From Natronosalvus rutilus (GTDB lineage Archaea > Halobacteriota > Halobacteria > Halobacteriales > Natrialbaceae), in contig NZ_CP100355.1 in NCBI RefSeq assembly GCF_024204665.1, positions 2,151,451 through 2,215,450 on the forward strand: DNA of 64,000 bases, written 5' to 3'. Below are positions 51,769 to 60,271 of the stretch, in pieces (the first letter of the stretch is position 1; the number at the start of each line of letters is the position of its first letter). The notes beneath the pieces were generated by a model. That model was given only the letters and a program-made list of their open reading frames with translations. It had not been told where the DNA came from and ran no database searches. The translations under genes and the position numbers were made by a program.

Positions 51769-53217
51769 ATGGAAATCGAAGTCGTCCGTGCTGACCAGTA
51801 CGTACGCAACAACGACACCCGAATGCCGTTTCACTTCGGCAACGTCGTCGCGACCGAGGGAGCCCACCACTTTCTCGACCTCGAGATCGCGGTCGACGGT
51901 GAACGGGCGACGGGCGGCTCGATGGTCGGAATCGCCCCGATGTGGTTTCTCAAGGACCCCGACCTTTCGCTGGTCGAACAGAACGAGCACCTGCTCGAGG
52001 TTTTCACCGCTGCCTGCGACCACGCCCGGGACCTCGAGCCTGCGCCGACCGTCTTCGACCTCTGGTACGACCTCTACGAGCGCCAGCGTCGATGGGCTGC
52101 CGACACCGAGCACCCGCCACTGCTCTGGGGCTACGGCGTGAGCATGGTCGAACAGGCGTTCGTCGACGCCTTCTGTCGTCACCGACAGCTCACCTTCGCG
52201 GACGGCATTCGCAGCGGTGCCTTCGGGGTCGACCCCGGGCGAATCTACCCCGAACTCGAGGGCGAATCGCTCTCGGCGTACCTGCCCGAGAACCCGACTC
52301 GAGAAGCGGCCGTTCGCCACACGGTCGGACTGGCAGATCCGCTTCGGCGGGACGATATCGACGCGACGAACAGGCTCGAGGATGGACTCCCGCAGGCGCT
52401 CGAGGAGTACGTCGAGCGCGACGGAATCACCCACTTCAAGATCAAGCTCTCGGCGGACGAAGAACGCGACGCAGACCGACTCGCTCGCATCGGTGCAGTT
52501 CTCGAGGAGGGGGCACACGACACGTATCTCTGCACGCTCGACGCGAACGAGCAGTACGAGAGTGTCCGCGTCTTCAAAGAGCAGTGGGAACGCCACGCCG
52601 ACGATCCGGCCCTCGCCGCCGTCGTCGATCACGTCGCGTACGTCGAACAGCCGCTCCCTCGTGAGCAGGCGCTCACTGACGAGACGCGCGTGGTCCTCTC
52701 CGGGTGGAGTGACAGCCCGCCGATCATCATCGACGAGTCCGACGACCGGTTGGACAGCGCCGGCCGCGCCCTCGAGTGCGGGTACGCCGGGACGAGCCAC
52801 AAGAACTGCAAGGGCATCTTCAAGGGCGTCGTCAACGCCTGTCTCATCGAGAAACGCCGCCGCGAGACGGACGGCGACTACGTCATGAGCGGCGAGGACC
52901 TCACCACGATCGGCCCGGTCGAATTACTCCACGACCTGGCGGTGATGGGGACGCTCGGACTGGACCACATCGAACGCAACGGCCACCACTACTATCGCGG
53001 CCTGAGCTTCCTCCCCGAGGACCTCCAGGAGACGCTCCTCGAGGCCCACAGCGACCTCTACGAGCGACACGAGGACGGATTCGCCGCGCTCGACGTCACG
53101 GACGGCCGCATGCAGTTCGACAGCGTGATCGACGCGCCGTTCGGTCGGCGCTTCGAACTCGATCCGACGCGATTCACGCCGCTCGAGGCATGGGAGGTCG
53201 AGTCGATGTACGAGTAG
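51769..53217 (+). CDS. Enolase-superfamily (mandelate racemase/muconate-lactonizing-like) enzyme
   Basis: A 482-residue protein starting MEIEVVRADQYVRNND. Enolase-superfamily marks are visible: THFKIKLSADEERD (KxK base), LDANEQY (first metal Asp), VEQPLPRE (second Glu), and the third metal-site region IIIDESDDRLDSA. The protein is longer than typical family members (~350-400 residues), with an extended capping domain. The reaction is probably dehydration or epimerisation of a sugar acid. A leaderless ATG 51769 is preceded by the TATA-like CATACTTATG ~30 bp upstream. It is divergent from an IclR gene. Confidence 0.78.
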   Translation: MEIEVVRADQYVRNNDTRMPFHFGNVVATEGAHHFLDLEIAVDGERATGGSMVGIAPMWFLKDPDLSLVEQNEHLLEVFTAACDHARDLEPAPTVFDLWYDLYERQRRWAADTEHPPLLWGYGVSMVEQAFVDAFCRHRQLTFADGIRSGAFGVDPGRIYPELEGESLSAYLPENPTREAAVRHTVGLADPLRRDDIDATNRLEDGLPQALEEYVERDGITHFKIKLSADEERDADRLARIGAVLEEGAHDTYLCTLDANEQYESVRVFKEQWERHADDPALAAVVDHVAYVEQPLPREQALTDETRVVLSGWSDSPPIIIDESDDRLDSAGRALECGYAGTSHKNCKGIFKGVVNACLIEKRRRETDGDYVMSGEDLTTIGPVELLHDLAVMGTLGLDHIERNGHHYYRGLSFLPEDLQETLLEAHSDLYERHEDGFAALDVTDGRMQFDSVIDAPFGRRFELDPTRFTPLEAWEVESMYE

Positions 53218-54175
53218 GTACGGGCTCTCGAGTCGGATCGAGCCGGGATTGGACCCGTCCGTTCGAACAGACCGTGACGGCGAACGAGTCGAATAGACCG
53301 CTACGTTCGCCGAACCGTCCTCGAACTCGACGCGGAAACCACGACGTCTCCCTCGAGTTGTCCCCGAATTCGACGTCTTCGGGGCAGGGCCCGGAGAGGG
53401 GCGTTTCTGACTGTGCTTCGCATTTCGACAGCGGTCGTCACTACTCGATCGGCAGTTTATGGTTCAGGAACCGGTTCGAACGGCCCTTGAGCAAACGGGC
53501 GACTCTCAAATACCGGCGTATTCGCGCTCGACGCACTCGGGCGTCTCCGCGACCTCGTAAGCGGCGGTTCGGGCTGTCAGCTTTTCCGTGCAGAAGCCAA
53601 GGTCGAACTCGAGGAGATTGGGACGCTGAAACACTGCCTTCGAATCCACCGCGAGTGAGTCGAAACACGGAGCCAGAGGCGAATTTCGTATGACAAAATA
53701 CACTGCTTGCTATCGTAGCTCTCGATTTCGATCAAGCACTCGGCCATCGGCCACCGATACGCGTATACGTTGGATACGGGCGCCTGGGAACGTCAGATTC
53801 CTGCGAGTCGATGGCAGGGTACGTTCACGTTCTACCGCTCGTGCGTTTGGTCCCACCACCCATATATTACAGACCTAGACGTGTAATTTTCGAGGGGTAG
53901 TCTCGAGCCATCTGGCCCCACTTGGACCGGACGGCTGGGCATGTGTCCGCGGCGATGAGCGGTTAACGTGCGTGTACAACGCGCCCTCGAGCTGTCGACT
54001 GACCATGTTTCGAACAGCAAAACGAACTCGATCCGCCCCCTCAGTGGCCATCGACCGTTCACAACAGAAATGCCCGGGCCCTGAGACAGGGTCTGCCCAT
54101 CGGTCCCTCTGTCCGCCCGTGCTTCGACCAGTCCCACGAAACGTTTATTATTGCTCTGGCGTGTCAATGCTCAGT
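53218..54175. other. 0.96-kb intergenic region, possible small gene remnant
   Basis: No clear gene. On the minus strand, 53513-53620 has halophile-like composition (LEFDLGFCTEKLTARTAAYE..., ending EREYAGI) within an open frame running to 53703, so a decayed or very short gene may be here. The far end holds the oxidoreductase promoter, with AT-rich ACGTTTATTATTGC at 54141-54154. Confidence 0.3.
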
Positions 54176-55138
54176 ATGCGAGTCTGTATTGCGGGAGCAG
54201 GTTTCATGGCCCGAACCCACGCGGCGGAGTACTCCCAGATGGACCTCGAGGTCGTCGGCGTCGCCTCGCCAAGCGGTCCCGACGAGTTCGTCGCGGAGTT
54301 CGGCTTCGAGGCCGAGACCTACACGGACGTCGCGACGATGCTCGAGGAGACGGATCCCGATTACGTCGACATCTGTACCCCGACACACACGCACGTCGAA
54401 CTGGTGCGGACGGCCGCCGCCGCCGGCGTCGACGTCTTCCTCGAGAAACCGATCGCCAGCTCGCTCTCGGAGGCGCACGAGATCGACGAGATCGTCGCCG
54501 ACGCCGGGCTGACGTTCATGGTCGGTCACGTCGCCCGCTTCTTCCCGAACTACCGAAACGCTCGCGACCTCGAGATCGGGAACGAGGGCGTCGCTCGCGC
54601 ACGGCGACTCTCGCCGTTTCCGGACTGGGGCTCTGATAACTGGTTCGCCGACCGCGACAAGAGCGGCGGCATCTTCGTCGACCTGGCGATTCACGATCTC
54701 GACTATCTCCGGTGGTGCTGGGGCGACATCGAGCGAGTGTTCGCCCGCCGCCACCGCGACGACGAGTCCGAACACGGGTTCGTCACCCTTCGCTTCGAGA
54801 GCGGCGCCGTCGGCTACGTCGAGTCCTCCTGGGCACAGCCCGACTCGAGGCCGTTTACCGTCGAACTCGAATTCGCCGGCGACGACGGCCTGGTCGAGTT
54901 CTCGAGTGCCGAGGAGTCGGCCTACGCCGAGTGGACCGACGGCGACGCGACTGTCGAGAGCCCGCTCGCGAAGAACGGCTATCGGCGGGAACTCGAGCAC
55001 TTCGTCTCCTGTCTTGACGACGGTTCGGAACCCGAAGTCGGCGCTTCGGAGGGGATCGAAGCGCTTCGCCTCGCGCTCGCCGCCGAGCGCTCGGCCGACC
55101 GCGGTGTCCCCGTCGCACCCGAGGAGGTGGCGAAATGA
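54176..55138 (+). CDS. Gfo/Idh/MocA family NAD(P)-dependent oxidoreductase
   Basis: A 320-residue Rossmann-fold oxidoreductase: MRVCIAGAGFMARTHAAEYS as the dinucleotide-binding motif, DICTPTHTHVELVRTAAA, and VDVFLEKPIASSLSEA with the catalytic Lys in EKP. IFVDLAIHDLDYLRWCWGD fits the second catalytic motif (Asp/His). It acts on sugars or inositols. The ATG at 54176 is preferred because the AT-rich box at 54141-54150 sits 30 bp upstream; an ATG at 54167 is in frame. It overlaps the next paralogue by 4 bp. Confidence 0.9.
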   Translation: MRVCIAGAGFMARTHAAEYSQMDLEVVGVASPSGPDEFVAEFGFEAETYTDVATMLEETDPDYVDICTPTHTHVELVRTAAAAGVDVFLEKPIASSLSEAHEIDEIVADAGLTFMVGHVARFFPNYRNARDLEIGNEGVARARRLSPFPDWGSDNWFADRDKSGGIFVDLAIHDLDYLRWCWGDIERVFARRHRDDESEHGFVTLRFESGAVGYVESSWAQPDSRPFTVELEFAGDDGLVEFSSAEESAYAEWTDGDATVESPLAKNGYRRELEHFVSCLDDGSEPEVGASEGIEALRLALAAERSADRGVPVAPEEVAK

Positions 55139-56133
55139 GCGACCCCATCGCGATGGGAATCCTGTCGACCGCCCACGTCCACACGGACGCCTACGCCAGT
55201 GAACTCGCCGCCCGCGAGGACGTCGACTTCGTCGGCGTCACGGACAGGGATTCCGACCGCGGTCAGGAGACTGCCGACAGCCACGGTACCGAGTACGTCG
55301 CCGACGCCGACGCGCTCCTCGAGCGAATCGACGCCGCGGTGATCTGTGCGCCCAACGCCGACCACCGCGAGTGGTTCAAACGGGCGGCCGCCGCCGGCGT
55401 CCACGTCCTCTGTGAGAAGCCGCTCGCGCCGACTCTCGAGGACGCACGGGCGATCGTCGACGTCTGGCAAGAGTCGGGAATCCGCGCCGGCATCACCATG
55501 CCGCTTCGCTTTTGCGGCCCGGCCCAGCGGGCCAGGGAGGCCCTCGACGCTGGCGAGGTCGGCGACCTCCTCGCGATCTCCGGAACGAACCGCGGACAGA
55601 TGCCCGGGGGCTGGTTCGTCGATCCCGAGGCCGCTGGCGGCGGTGCCGTGATGGACCACTCGGTTCACATCGTCGACCTCGTCTATCACCTTACGGGCCA
55701 GGCGGTCGCGGAGGTGTACGCCGAGGTCGACACGCGGTTTCACGACATCGCGGTCGACGACGTCAACGTCCTCTCGATGGAACTGGCGGACGGAACGCCG
55801 TTCTTCCTCGACGGGTCGTGGAGCAAGCCGGACGCCTGGCACACGTGGGGCGACGCGACCCTCGAACTGACCGGCACCGACGCCACGGTCGGCATCGACT
55901 ACACGGATCAGTCGCTCGTCCACACCGTCGAGTCCGGTTCGAACGCGGGGGTTCACACGGCGTTCTACGGCACGAACGCGAACGCGTGCCTCATCGAGGA
56001 CTTCGTGAGCAGCGTTCGGGCGGATCGAGAGCCGGAGATCACCCCGGACGACGGCCTGCTGGCCGTCGCCGTCGTCGAAGCAGCTTACGAGTCAGCCGAG
56101 ACGGGCGAGCCGGTCGAAGTCACGTTCGACTGA
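55135..56133 (+). CDS. Gfo/Idh/MocA family NAD(P)-dependent oxidoreductase (second, distinct)
   Basis: A 332-residue paralogue: AMGILSTAHVHTDAYAS as the nucleotide-binding start (lacking the usual GxGxxG), AAVICAPNADHREWFKRAA, and VHVLCEKPLAPTLEDA (catalytic EKP). AVMDHSVHIVDLVYHLTGQ is the second active-site motif. The start overlaps the preceding gene (ATGA), so the two form an operon. Differing sequences suggest two successive redox steps or different sugar substrates. Confidence 0.9.
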   Translation: MSDPIAMGILSTAHVHTDAYASELAAREDVDFVGVTDRDSDRGQETADSHGTEYVADADALLERIDAAVICAPNADHREWFKRAAAAGVHVLCEKPLAPTLEDARAIVDVWQESGIRAGITMPLRFCGPAQRAREALDAGEVGDLLAISGTNRGQMPGGWFVDPEAAGGGAVMDHSVHIVDLVYHLTGQAVAEVYAEVDTRFHDIAVDDVNVLSMELADGTPFFLDGSWSKPDAWHTWGDATLELTGTDATVGIDYTDQSLVHTVESGSNAGVHTAFYGTNANACLIEDFVSSVRADREPEITPDDGLLAVAVVEAAYESAETGEPVEVTFD

Positions 56134-56560
56134 CCCTCGAGCCCGCCGCGGGATTCAACGTCACGGTCAGGCAGCTGTTCCGGGGGTGACGTTCGTCACG
56201 ACGTAATCTCCGGTCTCGAGTCTGTGATTCTGACTCACCCCAGGTCACGCGCTCGGCAGCCCGTCCCCTCCTCGTTGTCTCGAGGTGCGTCGTCGACGAA
56301 TCCGGATGCGTAGACGGCCACGTGAACGCCGGCGTCGATGCCGTCGAACGGTGGTCGAACTCTTCGTAGTCGGCGACGTCCGAAACTGCGGCCGACAATG
56401 GAACAGTTGGATCGGCGAGGAGCGATCTGTTCCACTCGACGGCAACCTCCTGAGCAACGATGGTACAATGATCGTAGCTGCCCAACTCGAGACAGTCCCC
56501 TGTCGACAACGGCGACACGAACTTTGTATAGCGACATGTGATTTATCTGGCCCAGAACGG
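56134..56560. pseudogene. Intergenic region, possible frameshifted small gene on minus strand
   Basis: On the minus strand, one frame reads LELGSYDHCTIVAQEVAVEW ... VADYEEFDH (about 56501-56345) and the next frame continues as FDGIDAGVHVAVYASGF ... DNEEGTG (about 56345-56260). Both parts have halophile-like composition, while the alternatives are Arg/Ser-rich. This suggests a frameshift in a small gene. No family is recognised, and the call is weak. Confidence 0.25.
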
Positions 56561-57613
56561 TCATTCATGTAAACGAAAGATATTGTTTCGGTAGGGTGCC
56601 TCGACGAGTTCCTCCCAGTTGTGAGTGTACCTGTCCATCACATCGCCAACGTCGCCTCTGACGTACTTGACGACGTACGCATCTCCCAGTCGATTGCGCA
56701 TTTCCGTGGTAAAGAAGTGACGGAAATAGTGTGGCGTGACGTTCTCCTCCGGCCCTGCACCTTCAGCGTACCAGCCCCACTCTTCGGCCACCGAGCGGAC
56801 GTGAGAGCGCACGGCGTCGCTCGTCAACCGTTCGCCGTAATCCCTCGAGAGGCTCACGAACAGCGGGTCAGCGTCCGAGATTGGGTCGGGCCGGACGGCC
56901 AGCCACCGCACGAGTGCGTCCCGCAACTCCTCGTCGATTGGGATTCGGGTGTCTCGGTGGCGTTTGTTCCCGTCGACGCGCTTCTCGTCGTTCACGACGT
57001 TTCCAACGCCGATGGTGCTGCTCACGAATAGCGTATCCGGGTGGTCGCGGATCGCCGCTCGCACCGGCTTCGAACGATGGTCTCGAACGGCGGCGTGGTC
57101 GAGGTGGACGTCACGCAGGTCGAGATTGCACGCTTCGCCGGCCCGCATTCCGGTCTTCACCAGCAACGTCACGAGCGCTCGTCTGAGAGGATGTTCGATG
57201 TCATCGACGAACTCGCCCATCTGTTGGACGGTTACGTGGCGGCGCGTCGGCGAGGAGTCGCCTTTCTCGCTCATCTCTTCCATGACGACCACCATCGGAT
57301 TGGCGTCGAACGTGCCCACCTGGGCCATGTATCCGTAGAACCGGTTGAGGTGGACGGCTTTCGTCCGGATCGAACCAGGGGCGTAGCCGTCGTCGCGCAA
57401 TCCCTGGATCCATCGCAAGCAGTCGAGGCGGTCAGCGCTGTCAAGCGTTTCTTGTCCGAGGTGGTCGTCGAACTGCCGAAGCGTCGTCTCGTAATCGTTG
57501 ACCGTCGTTTCCGACCGCCCGTACAGCTCCATCTCCTCGACGAACGTCGCGATCGGGTCCGTCGTAGCGTCGGTCGATGCTCGCGTGAGGTCTCTTCCTG
57601 CCATCTCGGTCAC
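56561..57613 (-). CDS. Tyrosine recombinase/integrase
   Basis: A 350-residue XerC/D-like recombinase. An N-terminal SAM-like domain (IATFVEEMELYGRSETTVNDYE) precedes the catalytic domain: Arg in LLVKTGMRAGEACNLDLRDV, the HxxR box in TPHYFRHFFTTEMRN, and a candidate nucleophile Tyr in DVMDRYTHNWEEL. All catalytic residues appear intact. Its GTG start overlaps the ribbon-helix-helix gene's stop by 4 bp (GTGA). Such pairs occur in haloarchaeal mobile or plasmid-like segments. No tRNA gene or att duplication was seen nearby. Confidence 0.88.
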   Translation of the reverse strand: MTEMAGRDLTRASTDATTDPIATFVEEMELYGRSETTVNDYETTLRQFDDHLGQETLDSADRLDCLRWIQGLRDDGYAPGSIRTKAVHLNRFYGYMAQVGTFDANPMVVVMEEMSEKGDSSPTRRHVTVQQMGEFVDDIEHPLRRALVTLLVKTGMRAGEACNLDLRDVHLDHAAVRDHRSKPVRAAIRDHPDTLFVSSTIGVGNVVNDEKRVDGNKRHRDTRIPIDEELRDALVRWLAVRPDPISDADPLFVSLSRDYGERLTSDAVRSHVRSVAEEWGWYAEGAGPEENVTPHYFRHFFTTEMRNRLGDAYVVKYVRGDVGDVMDRYTHNWEELVEAPYRNNIFRLHE

Positions 57614-57975
57614 CGGCTAAGGACGAACCCGCCATCCTGGACGGAGTAATCGATGTCACCAGCGTCATTCAGTCGCTCGAGCGCGGCCGTCGTGGATTGC
57701 TTGACCTCGTCGGTCAGTCCATCGACGATTTCGTCGGTTGGGAGAGAACCAGTCTGGTCGAGGTGGGTGAGGATACGCTGTTCGATCAGATCGTCTAGAG
57801 TGGTGTCTTCGCCCCCTGCACCCTGGGGGTCGAGGCCGAAATCCCGCCGTCCAGCGTTGATCATCGCACGGATGAACGCCGCTCGAGAGCCGAACCCCAT
57901 CCGTTCGGCCTCCTCGTCGTAGATCTCGAGTTGGTACTCGGGGACGTCGACGTTGAGGGATCGTTTGTTCTTCAT
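57610..57975 (-). CDS. Ribbon-helix-helix plus winged-helix DNA-binding protein
   Basis: A 121-residue protein. The N-terminus is a ribbon-helix-helix motif (MKNKRSLNVDVPEYQLEIYDEE, then SRAAFIRAMINAGRRDFG). The C-terminal ~70 residues resemble a winged helix (DDLIEQRILTHLDQTGSLPTD, STTAALERLNDAGDIDYS). It is translationally coupled to the recombinase and probably controls that gene or binds recombination sites. Inverted repeats lie in its upstream region. Confidence 0.8.
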   Translation of the reverse strand: MKNKRSLNVDVPEYQLEIYDEEAERMGFGSRAAFIRAMINAGRRDFGLDPQGAGGEDTTLDDLIEQRILTHLDQTGSLPTDEIVDGLTDEVKQSTTAALERLNDAGDIDYSVQDGGFVLSR

Positions 57976-58571
57976 CGTCTCACTTATCAGGACTCGTGAT
58001 AGTCACTTAAACATAGTGGTTATGGGCGGCTTATGCGCCTAATCCGTCCAGAAACCCCCAATTTACCGGCAAAGTACGCACTGTTTGATCCCTAATGGAC
58101 GGCTTACTGGAGTAAGATGGTTTTTCAGTGGGTGATTTCGGATCGTTCTGACGGTTCGTCCGGTTCAGGAGGTGGTACCTGAAATATAGTATCCATCACG
58201 ATTATCGCTGATTTGTCGAGGAACGATTTCGCTTGGTTCTACTGACCTTTGATCTCTGGAGTGCATAGAAGAGGACCAGACGGCGTGCGATGGTACGCGC
58301 ACTCTTTCACACTTCGTTCGATTCGCTCACTTCTCCTCTACAGCGGCGTGAAAGGTCCAGAATCGGTATCCAGTACGAAGCCACTTTAGAGCAGTGCTAT
58401 CGGTCAACGGTTCGCATCGAGTCGGGTTTCGAGGGGATCTCCTCGGCCAGCGACCCCGAAAACATTGAAAAACTGTTAACGTGGTTCACGGCGTAACGTA
58501 CACTTGCGTTAGATTCGGGCATCGAGTGGCGCGAGGGTCCGAGTCGAGCGTACAGACGTGCGAGGGAGAGT
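57976..58571. promoter_or_regulatory. Inverted-repeat-rich region upstream of the recombinase operon
   Basis: TAATCCGTCCA (58040-58050) and TGGACGGCTTA (58096-58106) are inverted with one mismatch. CTTACT-GG-AGTAAG (58103-58116) is a perfect 6-2-6 palindrome. CGGCTTA occurs twice. These could be operators for the ribbon-helix-helix protein or a recombination site. A 68-codon frame at 58290 ends plausibly (DPENIEKLLTWFTA) but is not convincing overall. Confidence 0.4.
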
Positions 58572-59006
58572 ATGGCATCAGCATCGACAACCAGGGCAAA
58601 CAAAGAACTCGTTCGTCGATTCGCGAACGAGTTCGTCAACGAGAGCAACTACGACACAGCCAGAGAGTTTCTGGACGTGGATATCATCGATTCCACTCCA
58701 CTGGGCGAAACAACGGGCCGAGAGGCTGTCGTGGAAACCACAAAGGAACTACGCACGGCGTTTCCCGATTTCGTCGTCACTCCGGAAGAGACCGTCGCGG
58801 AAAAAGACACGGTCGTCGTCCGGATGACACAGCGGGGAACACACGAGGGAGTGTTCATGGGACACGAGGCGTCCGGGAACGCGTTCGAGATTGAGGCAAT
58901 GGCGTTTCTGCGACTCGAGGACGGAAAGATAGCCGAGCGTCGAGTCAGGCCCGACGTACTCGGGATGCTCCGACAGTTGGGGATCACGACACTGCCAATC
59001 GCATAA
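58572..59006 (+). CDS. SnoaL-like/ester cyclase family protein
   Basis: A 144-residue NTF2-like protein: NKELVRRFANEFVNESNYDTARE, then TTGREAVVETTKELRTAFPDF, DTVVVRMTQRGTHEGVFMG and IEAMAFLRLEDGKIAERRV. This matches SnoaL/ester-cyclase-like proteins (COG5485 type). No catalytic role is certain. It is a single gene with a GC-rich upstream region. Confidence 0.82.
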   Translation: MASASTTRANKELVRRFANEFVNESNYDTAREFLDVDIIDSTPLGETTGREAVVETTKELRTAFPDFVVTPEETVAEKDTVVVRMTQRGTHEGVFMGHEASGNAFEIEAMAFLRLEDGKIAERRVRPDVLGMLRQLGITTLPIA

Positions 59007-59309
59007 CCCGGGCTACTGTGACGCCCATCGTTTTTCGATTCACTTGATTGTTGAGCTGTGTGCCAGGGATACAGCAATCTCTAATCGATCCGACGGGGTC
59101 TCTTTATACCTCGAGTTCCGAACGAAATTGCGTTCAGCCCGGTACACAGTTTTTATCGACTGTATTCTGTACAGCTGGTTAGTAGATCGCCGCGACTGGC
59201 GACCAGTGATTCTCACCACCACGCCAGCACCCAACAATCACGAACATTAGTTTTTAATTCCTGTATTATATTTACGAATACATAAATACCTCTGGACCGT
59301 AACTGGTGT
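59007..59309. other. AT-rich intergenic region, promoter of the small gene at 59310
   Basis: About 300 bp, becoming AT-rich after 59250 (TTTTTAATTCCTGTATTATATTTACG, ATACATAAATACC). The last stretch is a good TATA region ~25-35 bp before the ATG at 59310. No longer frame is convincing. Confidence 0.4.
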
Positions 59310-59432
59310 ATGAACTCGGCCAAATTCAACGACCCGCTCGATCAGTCCGAACCCCCAGTATATCTACCCGGAACGCCGACCGTCTCGTTCATAGAGTACG
59401 TCGAGTTGTTCATCAAAACGCTGCGTCGGTGA
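59310..59432 (+). CDS. Very small protein (40 aa), hypothetical
   Basis: A 40-codon frame starts MNSAKFNDPLDQSEPPVYLP and ends VELFIKTLRR. The ATG is 25-30 bp after an AT-rich promoter-like box (ACATAAATACC), as for a leaderless transcript. The composition is normal for the organism, and the proline-rich start followed by an amphipathic helix resembles small haloarchaeal proteins, but no family is recognised. Confidence 0.45.
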   Translation: MNSAKFNDPLDQSEPPVYLPGTPTVSFIEYVELFIKTLRR

Positions 59433-59864
59433 TTCGGTAGCATCGAACTGCGGGCACGCACACTCTTTCCGCCTGACCGTCATCAGGTGCTCACCTGACC
59501 GAGGTGTCCTCTTTCTGGACGCAAGTGTGCGCCCCCTACGGTCGTTGCTGACCGACCCAGGCGGTCGAATCTGGAGTTGCTCTGTACTGAGTTTACGTCC
59601 ATCTCAGCAACACGACATACGTCGTCGATTAGCCGCTCCAGGTGAACGTCACTTGCTCGAGAGTCCCCTTTTCTGAAGTCTGATTTGAAAACTGTACGAA
59701 CGAGTACCAAAGCCGACGAATTCCACGATCGGTATCGTTCCCGGCCTGAAGAAATGGTCGAGTCCGTTCTGTCCGTGTGTACCCATTGTCGAGGCCCCTT
59801 CGTACTCGTCGATGGCTCGAAGAATTCTCTATGCGAAATCCCAGCCCTGCGGTGTTTTTTGACG
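59433..59864. other. Intergenic region, no gene supported
   Basis: About 430 bp. Longer frames on both strands (for example a plus-strand frame beginning 59685 and a minus-strand frame ending 59483) are Arg/Ser/Thr-rich and have no recognisable motif. Nothing convincing was found. Confidence 0.35.
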
Positions 59865-60044
59865 TCAATCCCGGTTACGTTTCTCGCTCGCCTCATCCAA
59901 TGCTCGTTCAGCCTTGCAATCGGCTTCCTCAAATACGTCGTAGTCAGTAGCGACGAACCGTTCGTTGACGACAGCGGCGCATGAATAGTCGAGTTGAACT
60001 GATTCACCAGTATTTAGCTCTTTCAATCGCTTCATCTGTGTCAT
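59865..60044 (-). CDS. Very small acidic protein (59 aa), hypothetical
   Basis: A 59-codon minus-strand frame (60044 -> 59865) starts MTQMKRLKELNTGESVQLDY and continues SCAAVVNERFVATDYDVFEEADCKAE, ending in an acidic helix. The composition is typically haloarchaeal (Asp/Glu-rich, few Lys), in contrast with the other frames there. An in-frame ATG at 60035 is the alternative start. Two cysteines ~29 residues apart could bind metal. No family is recognised. The AT-rich box ATTAAATG/ATACC lies ~100 bp upstream. Confidence 0.6.
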   Translation of the reverse strand: MTQMKRLKELNTGESVQLDYSCAAVVNERFVATDYDVFEEADCKAERALDEASEKRNRD

Positions 60045-60271
60045 CGCTTCCGTCCATCGGGGCTATAATAGTTGACTGCACGAGAGTGTTCGCTCGTCCC
60101 GAATCATCGAGTAATACGGGTGCTCGCTGAAACCGGCCCATAAACCATTAAATGCTATACCAATATGGTCGGTGGTTGCGAGAGCAGGTCGGTGCAATCG
60201 ACCCGCAAGTCGGCTCAGCGATGGATGCACATTCGATAGATGCGATCTAAGTAATCACACGGTTCACGTCT

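Noticed and set aside
50815-52800. 661-codon minus-strand frame spanning the IclR and enolase-superfamily genes
   Set aside because: It covers two confident genes in another frame or strand, and its C-terminal part is Arg/Ser-rich with no recognisable domain.
58290-58496. Possible 68-codon plus-strand gene
   Set aside because: Only the last ~20 residues look haloarchaeal; the N-terminal part is Arg/Ser-rich and there is no clear promoter.
56561-58571. Integrated provirus or plasmid remnant around the recombinase
   Set aside because: No tRNA, no direct att repeats, no replication or capsid genes; only the recombinase pair supports it, so the claim is limited to a recombinase module.
60045-60271. 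Possible tRNA or structured RNA near ATGGTCGGTGGTTGCGAG
   Set aside because: Reading for cloverleaf arms and a T-loop gave no consistent structure.
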